Of a DNA stretch of 42,976 bases, positions 1-11,565 are shown in pieces; within the stretch, counting starts at the first letter, position 1, and each line of letters starts with the position of its first letter. The stretch comes from Dichomitus squalens LYAD-421 SS1. Its lineage: Eukaryota; Basidiomycota; Agaricomycetes; Polyporales; Polyporaceae. The position numbers and the translations under genes are program-made. Location of the stretch: the NCBI RefSeq assembly GCF_000275845.1, contig NW_006766920.1:151055-194030 (forward strand), given 5' to 3'. The notes beneath the pieces were generated by a model that did no database searches, was not told the origin of the DNA, and worked only from the letters and a program-made list of their open reading frames with translations.

Positions 1-143
1 GGAAGCGTGTCTCCGCAACACTATCTCCAGACAAGGCGGTGCACTACACACTCTCATCCCCGCCGCGTCATGTCGTAGTGATACACAACCACATCGCGCA
101 ACGCAACAGAAAAACCTAAAGTGGTAGAGAAGTCAGTACTCAC

Positions 144-705
144 ATGATACATAGCCCTTCATCAGGTTCCGCACGACAACCTCCGAGCTGAGAAAGCCAG
201 GACCCGGTTTTCCGTTCTCGTCTATCCAGCATTCCCGCGGTGGCGTCACCGGAGACGCAACGCTCGCCACCGACGTCGCCCGCGTACTGGGCGAAGACGC
301 GTAGTCCGCAGAGAGCAGCGACGATGCTCGTGAAGTTTGACGGCTCGACACAGAGGTTAGAGAGGAAGCTCGCGAGGCCGGTTCGGTAGGATCATTGCTG
401 GGTGGCGAGACGCGTCGCCTCTTGACAACCTTGCGCGCGAGGTTGTCAGGGCTTTTCCGCTTCGGCAACGCGAGATGTTCGCGTGAGGTCGACGAGTGGG
501 CCTCTTGTGCAGTTACCTTGATCGTCGGAGCGCTTGCATGGTGTTCTTGGGACGCAGGGACGGCGACGAGGCGCGTCGTGACGAGCGTCGAGGAGCCAGA
601 GGAGAATTTGAGAGTCGAGAAGAAGCTGTGGTCGCCAGAGGGGGCGAAGGACGAGCTCATCGTCGTGGTCGGTGTCAAGGGCGTGGTCGGTGGCGATGAG
701 CTCAT
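144..705 (-). CDS. partial gene, Ser/Thr-rich N-terminal exon (5' end only)
   Basis: The ATG at 705-703 opens an exon of about 187 codons that ends at a good splice donor (GTGAGT, 143-138). The next exon lies in the last 140 bases or beyond the left edge, so the gene is truncated by the window. The product starts with a low-complexity Ser/Thr/Pro stretch. It has a basic, nuclear-localisation-like patch around residues 80-100 (KRKSP...KVVKRRR), Ser-rich repeats, and a more ordered end (ECWIDENGKPGPGFLSSE, then LMKGY). That end reminds me of the region before the catalytic part of fungal Dot1-type H3K79 methyltransferases, where a similar motif precedes a conserved block. That block is outside this window, so the identity is only a weak guess. 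The gene is divergent from the Rab gene on the other strand. Confidence 0.55.
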
Positions 706-1493
706 TTGCTGCAGACTGTGCAGTCGCCGGCTCCGGTCATATTGCCCACGTGGAGTTGTTCCGGATTGGTTACAGCTGATGTAATAACCAGCGTCGCGTT
801 TCCCCCAGGCCTCCCTGTGCTCGGATCAGCGGCAGCCCCCTGCCGAGCCCCTCAAGCCAGCGCTCCGGCCACCTCCCAGTCAGGGGACAAGCTCGCCGTG
901 ACTGCGCGAAGTGTGCCCCGCCTCATTCTATGTGGTTTCAGAGCTACAGGACACACAATATTCTGCATGGAATGCTTCCCATGCAGATTCCCGCTGTGTG
1001 CGGGTGCTTCCAGCAGTGGACCAGAGTCGGGCAATGTCCTCGGTGTGGTATAGCTGGGGCTCGGCCGGGGTTTTCCGGTGGTCCGAGCACATCCCCGGGC
1101 GCGGGGACTGCGACGCTGGTTTTTACATCAGCTGTAGTCCTCGGTCGAATGCTCCGTTACTGCCGCATGCGCACGTCTTCCAGGACTCTGCAAGACCACT
1201 AGGTCCTGGCCTCTTCTACTTTATATTTCCGAGCTCCAGGAATTTGTTCTGCCTGGCCATGAGATTCACATTGGCCAAGTGAGAGGGGGGGATCTTGTGC
1301 AATGTTGTACCTACTATAAATGGCAAATCCACGTGGCGCTAATGCTGTCTGTGATGGAGAGACTCGACGGTTGCCGCGGAGTCCGCTGCTCTTCCTACCG
1401 CCACCTCGTCCCGCTCGTCGTCCAGCTGTACGTCCCTAAGTCCCCCAACAATTGCGAGGTCTCGAGGATCTCACCACACCTGACTCGTAGATC
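706..1493. other. intergenic, divergent promoter region
   Basis: This stretch of about 790 bp lies between the minus-strand exon ending at 705 and the Rab gene. It has GC-rich and CT-rich tracts and no convincing coding frame. The short open frames here lack family resemblance and splice logic. It presumably holds both 5' untranslated regions and promoters. I see no clear repeat in it. Confidence 0.5.
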
Positions 1494-2792
1494 ATGCCGC
1501 CTCCCCACTATGACTTCTTGATCAAGGTCTGTACAGCTATGCAGCAGGGTTCCACATACTCGGGTCGATGGGATTCTGATGACCTTCCCAGCTTCTACTC
1601 ATCGGTGACTCAGGTACTTGAGCCTTGCTACAGTATTGGCCTGAAAGTCTTGAGGATGTTCATCGTTACATCGCACTCTAGGTGTCGGGAAGTCTTGTCT
1701 ATTGCTGCGGTTCTGCGACGACGCCTGGACGCCCTCCTTCATCACGACTATCGGCATAGACTTCAAGATTCGGACAATCGAGCTCGATGGCAAGCGCATT
1801 AAGCTCCAGATTGTGCGTTTCATATTTTTAAAACCTTCTTGGGTGCTCCACTCATCGCTCGCTATGATCGTGGTCGACAGTGGGACACTGCTGGACAGGA
1901 GCGATTCAGGACTATCACGACGGCATACTACCGTGGAGCGATGGGTATCCTCCTCGTATACGACGTAACGGACGAACGGTCGTTCAACAGTGCGTACTCT
2001 GCTCCCCTTATTTCCCTCACCCCCTTCTTACCTCCCTCCTTGCTGCGATTGCAACTTGTCCTCCAACGCGCATCTCCCATATACCGGAACCCTGCTCCCC
2101 GTCTGTTTCAATGGGTTCCAGACATCCGCACATGGCACGCGAACATTGAGCAGCACGCCTCAGAGGGTGTAAACAAGATTCTCATTGGCAACAAGTCTGA
2201 CTGGACCGAGAAGCGCGCCGTCACCGAGGAGCAGGGCCGGGAGCTCGCCAACGAGCTCGGCATCAAGTTCATGGAGACCTCCGCCAAGGTCAACGAGGGC
2301 GTCGAGGAGGCCTTCTTCACCCTCGCAAGGTCAGTTCTCGTCCCCTTGCCTGCAACTTTTTCATGTTCCACGTCCCCCACCTCCCATCTCCGCGCTGTCG
2401 CCTTGCTCCCGCCCCCGCTTCCGCTCCTCTTCGGGTACTGCGTGTGAAGGATATGACGTCTGGGTAGTCCTGGAGCGGGCTTCGTCGCATAGGCGACACA
2501 GCATTCCCCACGTCAAGCCATACGTATACGCAGGGTCCACCTTGTGGGCGCGGTCAGCACCGCGCCGGGCCGCAGCGCTTCGCGTACCCACTTTCTACGT
2601 ATTCCCTTCCAATCCCCATTTGCAGCTCTATGTGCTTCTACTGACCCCTCCTCTCACTGCAGAGATATCAAGACGCGCCTCATCGACTCGCAAGCAGAGT
2701 CATCGGGCGCAGCGGGTGGTCCGCAGGGCACGGAGGGCGCCGTCAAGGTCAACCAGCCCGCAAGCCAGGTGCAGGGCGGCTGCTGTACTTGA
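1494..2792 (+). CDS. SEC4: Rab8/Sec4-type small GTPase
   Basis: Six exons join in frame (1494-1526, 1592-1613, 1682-1812, 1881-1989, 2122-2329, 2663-2792) to give 210 aa. All Ras-superfamily motifs are visible: the P-loop GDSGVGKS around residue 16, the effector region with [12 protein letters not shown], the switch [22 protein letters not shown], then NKSD and ETSAK. The effector and switch regions match the Rab8/Sec4/Ypt2 subfamily closely. These proteins drive post-Golgi secretory vesicles to the plasma membrane. The C-terminus is variable and ends GGCCT, a double cysteine followed by one residue, expected to be geranylgeranylated. Exon 2 is only 22 nt, and the donor of intron 1 (GTCTGT) is slightly atypical. 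The assignment to Rab8/Sec4 rather than Rab1 or Rab13 rests on the switch regions. The start is the only ATG that leads in frame into the P-loop. Confidence 0.95.
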
Positions 2793-3159
2793 TAGAATGG
2801 TCCACCCTCATTTCCCACTCCCCGCTCCCCCAACTCCTACGTCTTGTTTTGACGTGCTGATTAGGGCTGGGGCTGGGGATGTCGATGTGTCCTAGTAGTG
2901 TACATACGGTCCGCTGTGCAAGAGTAGTAGTGTTCCCCGTATTTTCTCTCTTGCTGTTGTCGCCAATGCTGCCCCCCGGATCCCATACACCCCATACATC
3001 CCATATACGCATGCCCCTCTCGCTCTCGCTCCTCGGTCGCGACACGGGCAGGCGGTGTTTTCAGCAATCTACTTATTTATACATAATTGTCTTACACCGA
3101 GAGATCCTCACACAAGCACCTCACAAGCAGAAACCCAAGAACGTCGCGCACGAGACGTC
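2793..3159. other. 3' intergenic region between convergent genes
   Basis: About 370 bp separate the stop of the Rab gene (+) from the stop of ARP5 (-). It contains TA-rich stretches such as TTATTTATACATAATTG near 3072 that could serve as 3' end signals. I see no gene. Confidence 0.5.
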
Positions 3160-5854
3160 TCAACAATGAGTCCCATCCCTCGGTCCCCAATCCTCCTTGA
3201 GTGGGACGGAAGCATTCCAGTTCCCACCCCACCATCTCTTTACGCGCTCGCCACCCCATTCCTCGTACTCGGCCCTGGTCACACCCACCTTCTTGAATTC
3301 GTCCGTCTTCGCGAAGTCGGCCATGCCTCGCCACGCGTCTAGCACAGGGTCCGCGGCGCGCACAATCTCCAGCGGCATCTCCGGGGGCAGAATCGGACGT
3401 AGCGTGGCGTGCAGGCGGTCACGCAGGCCGGGGAGCTGCGAGGGTGCGCCTGTGAGAAAGACGTTCTACGTTTCCGTTCAAATTCCATCAGTATCCGTCT
3501 AGAATACAGGCGAGAGCAGGGGACGCACATTGACGAGCCGGCCCTTGTCCGCGTCTGAGAACCTAGCGAGTACGTTCTGCAGGACCTCACCCAGCCCCGC
3601 CGAGTCAATCCCGGCCATCGAGGGCGAGAACCACGCCTCGCAGGCACGCCAGCGTTCGATGTTCAGGTGGATCCGCGCCTTTCCTTGCGCGTCACCTTCG
3701 TCGTACGCGGGACGGAAGGCGGACATTAGTGCGGAGCGCTGCGAGGACAGCGCTGCGTGCGTGTGCTCTTCGGTGAACGTCGGGTCGTGCGCGAGGAGCT
3801 TCTGCTCGACCGCCGCCAGAGCGGCGAAGTCCTCTTCTTCGTCCGAGGAAGCGGCTGCTGTGTTCTACACAAGTCGACCGTGAGCGGAATTATGGTCAGG
3901 TGAAGATGCGCACGTACTATCTTGCGGTAGATCGCCCAGTCCGCGTCGTCCGCGCCGAACATGTCCTCTGTACCACCGCACGTCTCAGCACCCCAAAATA
4001 ACACAGCTCGCAAGCCACTCACCCCCACCCGCCTTGCGCCTCTTCTTCGGCACCCGATCATCCGCCGCCAGATTCGCAATGCTCTTCATCCTCGCCTGGC
4101 TCGCCGCGCTCTTTCTGTCCGTCAGCGCCGCTCTACGCCGGTTGCGCTCCTTTATCCGGTTCATGAGCGTCTCCTGCTCCCGACGCATCTTCGTAGCCCA
4201 CCCGGACAGGTCGCGGTCGCGCTCCTCCTCCTCTCGTTTCTCTTCTGCCGCGCGCTCTTCGCGCTCCCGCTCCTTTTCGCGCTTGGCGCGCTCGCGGGCT
4301 TCATACCCGGCTTTCATGAGCTTTTGTTTCTTCTTCTCTTTCAGGCCTTCTTCGTCAAGCTGGAGGCGCGTTAGCTTAGGATTACGCCGGAATGAAAGCT
4401 GGAACATACGTCTTCGTCAGGAACATCCACCAAGGGAAATGACGGAGGCTCTTCCTGCACATCACGTCAGCTCATCGCGCTCATAAGTCACCACGACCAC
4501 TGACGTTCTCTGCGTCCTCCCCATCCGCCTCCTTCTTCCTCGCCTTCTTCAAGTCCGCCTCCAGCTTCTTGATCGCCGCCTCCAACGCCGCGTCGTTCGC
4601 AAAGCCCTCTTCCCTCAACGTGTCCGCCCACTCCCGCTTGCTCTCCTCCTCCTTCCTTTCCCTCACGCTCAACAAGTGCGCCAGGTCGGTCTCCTTCTGC
4701 ACCAGCTTCTCCATCCTCGACTTCGCCGCGAGCTCCTGCAGCTTCCGCCCCTGCTCCTTCTTCCTCTCCGCGATCCTCGCCAATTCTTCCTCCGTTTTCT
4801 CTTCGGTCACGGGCACTTGGTACGGAAACTGGATGATGCGCTCCGAGGCGCGGAGGTTCAGAGGGTCCTTGAGCTTGCGGAGGAGCGCGGGGTAGTCGGG
4901 AGAAAACTCGCAGAAGTTCTGCAGCATCCAGTTGCATTGAGTGGGAGTGACGCGGCTCGGGAAGGTGGGATATTTGAGCTGGATGAGCTTGAGGAGGTAG
5001 TCGGTCGCTTGGGACGCACCCCAATTGATTCTGCGGATGGGCAAGATAGCATCAGGCCTTGAGCAGGCGGGAGAGTGTGGAGCAGAACATGAGGGACTTG
5101 CCGTTTGGCGTGGCTCATTATGCCCTTGCCGTCGAGTATTGGGATGACGGATGTAGAAGCAGTGTTGAAGGATACAACAAGACCGTCGTCACGGAAGGGA
5201 ACCGGTGGTGAAGGGAGGTTGTTGTGATAGAATGACATTACGGAGTCGACGCAGAACGCGAGGGAGGGGACCGAGTATTGCTCGAACATGAGTTCAGAAG
5301 TCACTACGCTTGTGATCAGCGACCTTCATTTCCCTATGGGAAGCGTTTGCAGCAGGGATATGGAACTCACAGGCTCTTGAGTGCAACGGGGACGCTAACC
5401 GTTCGGTCATCAGTATCGGATGGTCGACCGCAGGGGTGTCGATCCCTAGGTGTATGAACGCGTAATCCAAGGCATTCTCCTGCAATAATCGAGGAGTTTA
5501 GTTCCAGCTTCATGCCGAATCATTTCGCGGACATACCAACGCGTCGAAGTTGAGCAACACGTCTCCCTCCCAAGGTGTCTTCGCCTGCGACCTCGCACCT
5601 CCCTCCACGTCTATCCCTTCACCAAACAGTAGCAGTGGCTTGTTCGTCTTGCGCTCCTTGTATTTCGCTACCATGTTAATGCCTGTCCGTGGCGTATCCG
5701 ACGTGCAGAATCCGAACCGCAAGTGTGTCGAGCCATTGTCGATGCAGAGTGGTGTGTGTGCATCCCGGTGGTCATCATAGTCCGTTGCAGGTACTTGGAC
5801 AGTCGGCAGAGGTTGTATGGGAAGAAAGGTGATGTTGGACTCATCCACCTCCAT
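3160..5854 (-). CDS. ARP5: Actin-related protein 5 (Arp5), INO80 complex subunit
   Basis: Nine exons join in frame (5854-5537, 5479-5371, 5303-5102, 5030-4505, 4454-4410, 4359-4023, 3967-3918, 3864-3529, 3465-3160) to give 742 aa, close to yeast Arp5. Actin-fold landmarks are the phosphate loop region IDNGSTHLRFGF (about residue 32), the segment TERLASPLHSRA, FEQYSVPSLAFCVDSVMSFY, INWGASQATDYLLKLIQLKYP, and near the end NVFLTGAPSQLPGLRDRL and WRGMA. Between the actin halves lies a long charged coiled insert (residues about 230-440, rich in KEKE/REER) ending DDADWAIYRKI, diagnostic of Arp5 rather than actin or Arp8. With Ies6 it binds nucleosomes for INO80 remodelling in the nucleus. Intron 3 (5101-5031) starts with GC instead of GT. 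The tail-to-tail neighbour is the Rab gene, and the 5' side faces the GH92 gene. Confidence 0.95.
5031..5101 (-). other. GC-AG intron in ARP5
   Basis: The donor reads CG|GCAAGT and the acceptor CCGCAG|A. Only this GC donor joins SHAKR to INWGASQATDY in frame. No GT in the neighbourhood gives the conserved actin-family sequence. Confidence 0.85.
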
Positions 5855-6838
5855 AGTGCTTGGGATATCGTGTGGGAAGAAGAGAAGATTGGGAATCCAT
5901 GGAACGGTACATTTCAGTCCGAGATGGCGGTTGGCGGCGCTCGCTCGACGCCCGCGATTGTCGTGCCCGTTTTGGAAGGTCGGCGTTGTTGTGGCCACCA
6001 CCATCCAAGTTCAAGTTAGGTATGTGTTTTCGTCATTCGACTTTACACCTGCGTATCTGATAAAGTGAATCAACGCATACCTGCTAACTCCAAGATGTGC
6101 TAGACGATTCCTGGCCACTAGTGGTCCAGGACTCCTCTGCAGTACATGCAAATCCGTATGGGGGGTGCCAGCTCGCGTGGTTTCTCGTTTCGGTTCTACA
6201 AGTGTAGAAGGTGAGTCTCAGTGGACCGCTCGTGCCCTTTTTGCTTATGCTAGCGGTGTTGACCGGGCCAAAGGGAGGGCTTCGCCCGCGACAAACCCCT
6301 TTGGGAAAGAATGTACTGGCAATGTGACGGCTGCATTGCTGCTTGAGGGCTACGGCTCCAGCCCGCAGAAGTTCAATGAACATGATTATTGAGGCAGGCT
6401 GTGTTAGGGGTGGTCTATGCCACCTGGTTCAATCATACTATGCACGGAGACACTTTACTCCTCGCTAAAGGCTAGAGCAGAAATGAAACAGAGAGCACCC
6501 TAGCCAGGATCGCCCGGAGGACCTTATGACTATGCAGCTCGAGCGCATTATAGTTTGGGCACAGGCGGAACGGCGGGACGATGCCAGCAGCTTCTCTGTC
6601 TTGACCGTCAACGGCCGATAGCAAGAACATCTCTCTGACATACACAGTTCCGTCGAGATGCAGAAGCCTGTAACCCGTGATGCGGCTTCTTGATGAAAGC
6701 CCTGAAGGCCCTCCCTGCAGTGGAGGCGATACCGATGACCAGTGGGGACATATAGTCAGGTGGCTGACAGCTGAAGCGGGCTGTCGTCCTTTGTCTTCCC
6801 CCACTTTCTGACCGTTAATTCGCATAAAGAATACGTCA
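5855..6838. other. divergent promoter region, ARP5 / GH92 gene
   Basis: About 980 bp lie between two head-to-head genes. I find no convincing exon on either strand. A short perfect palindrome, CCACTAGTGG, lies near 6117. Nothing else stands out. Confidence 0.45.
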
Positions 6839-9800
6839 ATGATAGGTGCAACGGTCCTATTGACGCTGCTCGCGATTCTAGCATTCGGCGACGCTCGTAC
6901 TGACCGTCTCAAGGCACCTCCTGAGTTCGCCGTCCCTGCGAGCAGCGCTGTGGACTCGGTCGATCCGTGAGTCTATACCATTATCATCACGCTCTATATT
7001 ACTGACCAATCTCGACCAGGCTGATCGGAAATGGTGGAATCGCCCCTCACAGTACTGGGGGTATGATCCCCACAACCGCACCTCCGTTCGGGATGACCCG
7101 CTGGGTAGCCCAGACGCGCAAGGATTGGGTCTCTGTGAACCCCTACAACTACAGCGATCCTTCCATCTATGGCTTCCAGGGCACGCACAAGCCTGCGATA
7201 TGGATGGGCAACAGCGGCCAGTTCGTGGTTGTGCCCGGGGCCGGCGAAATACAGAGCGTATTCGAGCAGCGCGGGATGAGCTTCAGCCACGAGGACGAAG
7301 TCGTGACCCCCAGTTATTACTCGGCCGTCATGAACGCTATCGAGGGAGGCCAGATCCATGCGGAGCAGTCAGCAAGTAAGTACAGCCTGAACGCACGTTC
7401 CAATTCAATTGGGCTTCTCAGTGTTCAAGGTTAGACATGAGCTAACATCACATACGGCATGCTTCTCAGCTTCGCGGGTCGGACACCTGCGCTTCACGTT
7501 CACCAACACCGCGGTACCGTACGTTCTCGTCGAAGCGACCCGCGCTTCCGTCATGGGCTCCGCCGACCCAACGAACGTCACCTACCCACTCGGGTCCATT
7601 GCCATTGACCCCGTGAGTCGCGAGATCACAGGTAGCAATCCCGAGCGACAGGATTTCATCATCGGCCCGAACGCCGCGCCGAACTTCTCCGGATATTTCT
7701 GCGCCCGCTTTGACGTGCCGTTCGAGAGCTTCGGTGTCGTGCAAAACGGTAGCACGGAGGAGAACGTGACTCAGGGCGACGGCGCGATGCTATCTGGCTT
7801 CGCAAGGTTTGCGCAGGGCACGAGGCAGGTGAACGTGCGCGTCGGGGTGTCGTTCATCTCTGTTGGACAGGCGAGGAAGAATCTGGATGCGGAGATACCG
7901 GACGGGACGACATTGGAGAGCACGGCGGAGAAGACGCGTGCTGCGTGGGCCGAGAAGTTGGATCGCATCCAGATTGAGGGTGCGAGCGACGACGACAGGG
8001 AGGTATTTTACACCGCTGTCTTTCATGCACTCCAGGTACGGCGTATTGCTATCTCGTGAACTGGTCGAGTATAGACCGAACGTCCTCTATAGTACCCGTA
8101 TGAACAGGATGAGGATGGCAAGTACTATTCCGGTTATGATGATGCCGTGCACGAGGGCGACTCTTACACTGGATACTCCATTTGGGTGTGTATTCCACAG
8201 AATGACAGTTTGTCTCGCTAATTCACAGTGCTCTAGGACACCTACCGCGCTGAATGGGCTTGGCTCATTCTACTCGCCCCTGAGCGTATCCCGGGGATGG
8301 TTCGGAGTATGCTACAGGACTATCTTGAAGGAGGCTGGCTGCCAATGTGGAAGAACATCGTCGGCGAGTGTCTGCGATTGTGCTCTACGATGACGAAGAG
8401 CGATCGCTAATTGCTCTGTGGCGATACAGAGACCAATATCATGGTAACACGCCTGTCTCTCACTGTCGATCCTGTTGATGATGTGTTCCCCTTCGCATAG
8501 GTTGGTACACATGCAGACTCTCTGGTATCGGAGGCTGTTGTGAAGGGCTTCACTGGATTCGACCTTGCGACGGCATATGAAGCAGTCCGAAAAGATGCAA
8601 CTGTCCCGCCTGTAGATGACTGGAACATTTCGTAAGCGTCCTTGCAGTCACTCAAATTCTACTCCTTGATGAATGTACTTTTCTAGGTATTCTGATAGAC
8701 AAGAGGCAAGGATAGTCCCACCTTGTCCGTGTTATATCCCTCACGATTTGTCTTATTAGGGTGTCGGTTATGAAGTGCGCGCAGGCCTCTCTTCTGTCTA
8801 TGAAGAGCAGGGATGGATCGCAGATGATATACATTCCGAGGCTGCATCTCGCACCCTCGACTACGCCTGTAAGAACCCCGCTCTAGCATCTCCAATCAGG
8901 CGACTGGGCTCAAAAACATTTCGTGTATAGATGATGACTATGCAGTTTCTCTTGTCGCTGCCGCAGCAAACAACTCAACCGACGCTGCCTTCTTCCGCTC
9001 TCGGGCCCTCTCCGCCCCGTTCACCATCTTCAACAACGAGACCGGCTTCATGGAAGCGCGCTTTGCCAACAGCTCGTGGGCAGGGCCGACTGCTGGCTGG
9101 ACCGAGGGTGACGAGTGGGCTTACACGTTCGACGTCCTACACGACTTCCCTGGCTTGATTGAGAGCAAGGGCGGGAATGTGTCCTTTGTGCAATTCCTGG
9201 ATGAGCATTTCGATGGCGGGCATAATGATCATACTAATGAGGTACGTGGTGCTCGTGCGTTGCTATCCTCCAGATCCCTTATTATCGACATTCTTCAAAC
9301 AGCCTTCGCACCACATTCCGTACCTGTATTCGCTTGCTGGGGCAGCGTCGAAGTCTCAAGCGCGCATCCGGCAGGTCGCGCAGGCGAATTACAACAACAC
9401 CGTCGACGGACTGTCTGGGGTACGTTCCTTGAATCCGACACTCATTCGGGCATCCTCTTACAGGCTCTTCGCAGAACGAAGACTGCGGACAGATGAGCGC
9501 GTGGTACATCTTCAGTGCGCTTGGATTCTACCCCGTCACCCCAGTCGATGCGACATACGTTATTGGAACGTAAGCCCGTCCGGTTTGTTCTCTGTCGCCC
9601 GCAACGCGCTGAGTACACCGGTAGGCCCTTCTTTGACAGAGTCGCCATCGACCTTCCCAACGCGTCCCGGCCTCTCGTCATCACCTCCAGTGGAGCGCCC
9701 AGCAAGCCGTACATCAAGGGCTTGACCGTGAACGGCAAGCCGCTTGAGACTCCCTTTCTCACACACGAGGATATTGCGTTTGGAGGGGAGATAGTGTTCG

Positions 9801-9895
9801 AGATGAGCAGCTCGCCGCAGACCTGGGGGTCGGCCACGTTGGTCAGGCCCTTCTTCAGTCTCGGTTCGGTACCACGGCTGATCCTTCTCCGATAG
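6839..9895 (+). CDS. Secreted GH92 family alpha-mannosidase
   Basis: Thirteen exons join in frame (6839-6966, 7020-7375, 7470-8035, 8093-8185, 8237-8363, 8430-8443, 8501-8631, 8687-8705, 8760-8868, 8931-9241, 9303-9419, 9475-9569, 9625-9895) to give 778 aa. A signal peptide is visible (MIGATVLLTLLAILAFGDA), so the enzyme is probably secreted. GH92 landmarks in order are DPLIGNGGIAPHSTGGMIP (about residue 42), the beta-sandwich with VEATRAS, EGDSYTGYSIWDTYRAEWAW, MWKNIVETNIMVGTHADS, the YDDYAV region, GDEWAYTFDVLHD, HNDHTNEPSHHIPYLY, and NEDCGQMSAWYIFSALGFYP near the C-terminus. Family members are calcium-dependent exo-alpha-mannosidases that trim mannans and N-glycans. Several NxS/T sites fit a secreted glycoprotein. 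Exons 6 and 8 are only 14 and 19 nt, and two introns have GC donors. The last 16 or so residues after WGSATL are poorly constrained. Confidence 0.94.
8364..8429 (+). other. GC-AG intron in the GH92 gene
   Basis: The donor is GTCG|GCGAGT and the acceptor is ATACAG. It is the only way to join KNIV to ETNIM with the right phase, before the 14-nt exon at 8430-8443. Confidence 0.75.
8706..8759 (+). other. GC-AG intron in the GH92 gene
   Basis: The donor is GAG|GCAAGG and the acceptor is TTATTAG. It joins SYSDRQE to GVGYEV in frame. The alternative GT donor 9 nt downstream (ATA|GTCCCA) would add three residues and has a poor consensus. Confidence 0.65.
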
Positions 9896-10891
9896 GTCGG
9901 GACAAACTCCTAACACATCAACGTCCGGATCTTGCGACTATGCAGTCAAACATGGGATAGTATGAGTATTGAGACCGTCATTATGGGTTGACCGCCGAGC
10001 GCGGTTCGCTGGCACAAGATGGATCACAATGAATGGCTGGAGATCTAACAACCTCACCTGAAACGTCATTTGACGAGTGAATTGATACAATGTGATAGAG
10101 GGGGGAGTAGCGTGTCAAGGCCTCATATTAAGTAGGACAATCGACAGCTCTAGATAAACCGATAGGCAGAGAGCAGGTCGACCAGCCAAGGAGTTCGTCG
10201 AACTCGCCTTCGGAGAACGGCTCGCATGACGCCTCTTAAGAGGGCTATTGGTGTACAAATATTCGGTTATGATGTAACTACGGCGCACCAAGCAGATGCG
10301 CTCGCTTTCGTCACGGCGTCATCGCAGCCTGCTCCAATTTCAATTGCGCCCTCTGCGTCTAATCTACATCCATCATCGCTTATTGCTATGTTATACGCAG
10401 TCAGCGGCTTCGAGACTTGACCCCAGTGAGAACCTTCCCTGTTGCTCACGATTCTCATCTTTTTTGGCCCGTTTCAGTCCGCCCAAAAGGCAGAAGTAGT
10501 CAGATATCCACATGTATGTAGGTGAATGCATAGATATCCGTCCATATGCACACAAAAAGCTATTTGCCGTTCGTCGTCTTTTCCCGTCTGTCTCCGTCTA
10601 TTTGCATCTTTTTCGCCCGATATCTGTATGTTCCACTCTATTGAACGCCTGGCAAAAATATAGGAACAGAGTGCAACAGTCCTATACAGTTGGGGCTCGT
10701 TGCGCTTGGGCACCAGATCGAGCATGAACGGATATATGTATTTATGGGTGGTTACTCTACAATACAAATTTCGCATTACATAATAATACGCTACTCCCCG
10801 CGCCCGCGCATCGTGCCAAGCCCGCGTACAGTGACCTACCACGACGTGCTCTAACCTACTGCGTTGCTGCACCCGCGCGACTTACCTGTAT
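9896..10891. other. intergenic, 3' side of the GH92 gene up to the assembly gap
   Basis: I find no convincing gene in this 1 kb. TA-rich patches around 10730-10790 look like a 3' untranslated region. A perfect minus-strand splice donor abuts the gap at its right end (separate entry), so part of this stretch may be the 3' portion of a gene lying mainly in the gap. Confidence 0.4.
10880..10888 (-). other. isolated consensus splice donor at the gap edge
   Basis: Read on the minus strand the bases are CAG|GTAAGT, a perfect U1 match that begins three bases inside the left edge of the N run. It suggests that an exon on the minus strand ends just inside the gap. Confidence 0.45.
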
Positions 10892-11286
10892 NNNNNNNNN
10901 NNNNNNNNNNNNNNNNNNNNNNNNNNNNNNNNNNNNNNNNNNNNNNNNNNNNNNNNNNNNNNNNNNNNNNNNNNNNNNNNNNNNNNNNNNNNNNNNNNNN
11001 NNNNNNNNNNNNNNNNNNNNNNNNNNNNNNNNNNNNNNNNNNNNNNNNNNNNNNNNNNNNNNNNNNNNNNNNNNNNNNNNNNNNNNNNNNNNNNNNNNNN
11101 NNNNNNNNNNNNNNNNNNNNNNNNNNNNNNNNNNNNNNNNNNNNNNNNNNNNNNNNNNNNNNNNNNNNNNNNNNNNNNNNNNNNNNNNNNNNNNNNNNNN
11201 NNNNNNNNNNNNNNNNNNNNNNNNNNNNNNNNNNNNNNNNNNNNNNNNNNNNNNNNNNNNNNNNNNNNNNNNNNNNNNNNNNNNNN
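10892..11286. other. assembly gap (395 N)
   Basis: The sequence is a continuous run of N. Reading frames drawn through it have no meaning. The flanks suggest that an undetermined gene lies here (see the promoter entry). Confidence 0.99.
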
Positions 11287-11299
11287 GCTCACGGTGGCT

Positions 11300-11384
11300 G
11301 AGAGTACCGAGGACAGAAAGGGATGGTGAGAGGAGGGAAGAAAGGGTGCATCAATGGGAGGACGGCTTTCGCCCACTATATATA
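11300..11384 (-). promoter_or_regulatory. putative minus-strand core promoter (TATA box plus CT-rich leader) facing the gap
   Basis: A TATATATA box at 11377-11384 is followed on the minus strand by a CT-rich stretch (11360-11300, with CCCTTTCTTCCCTCCTCTCA), the usual layout upstream of strongly expressed fungal genes. The start codon would fall inside the gap. The TATA sequence is palindromic, so direction is inferred from the pyrimidine tract. Confidence 0.4.
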
Positions 11385-11565
11385 GAGCATCGCGAACACC
11401 AATGGCGTCATGGACGAAGGAGCTGGGGACGAGATCGAAGGCCAGGCAAGAATGGATATGGTGAGATAACCGTCGGTCGGCACACAGGGAGGCATATATG
11501 TGATAGATGTGGATGGAACAGTACATATACATCGGACACCGGTTTAATACTATCGATCGACGTCA

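Noticed and set aside
4034..5062. Long plus-strand open frames opposite the charged insert of ARP5
   Set aside because: They are Arg/Ser/Phe/Leu-rich shadows of the KEKE-type coiled region on the minus strand.
6084..6400. Possible exon or small RNA between ARP5 and the GH92 gene
   Set aside because: The open frames on both strands lack family resemblance, and the only structure found was a 10-bp palindrome.
10864..11532. Long open frames through the gap
   Set aside because: They consist of N codons and carry no information.
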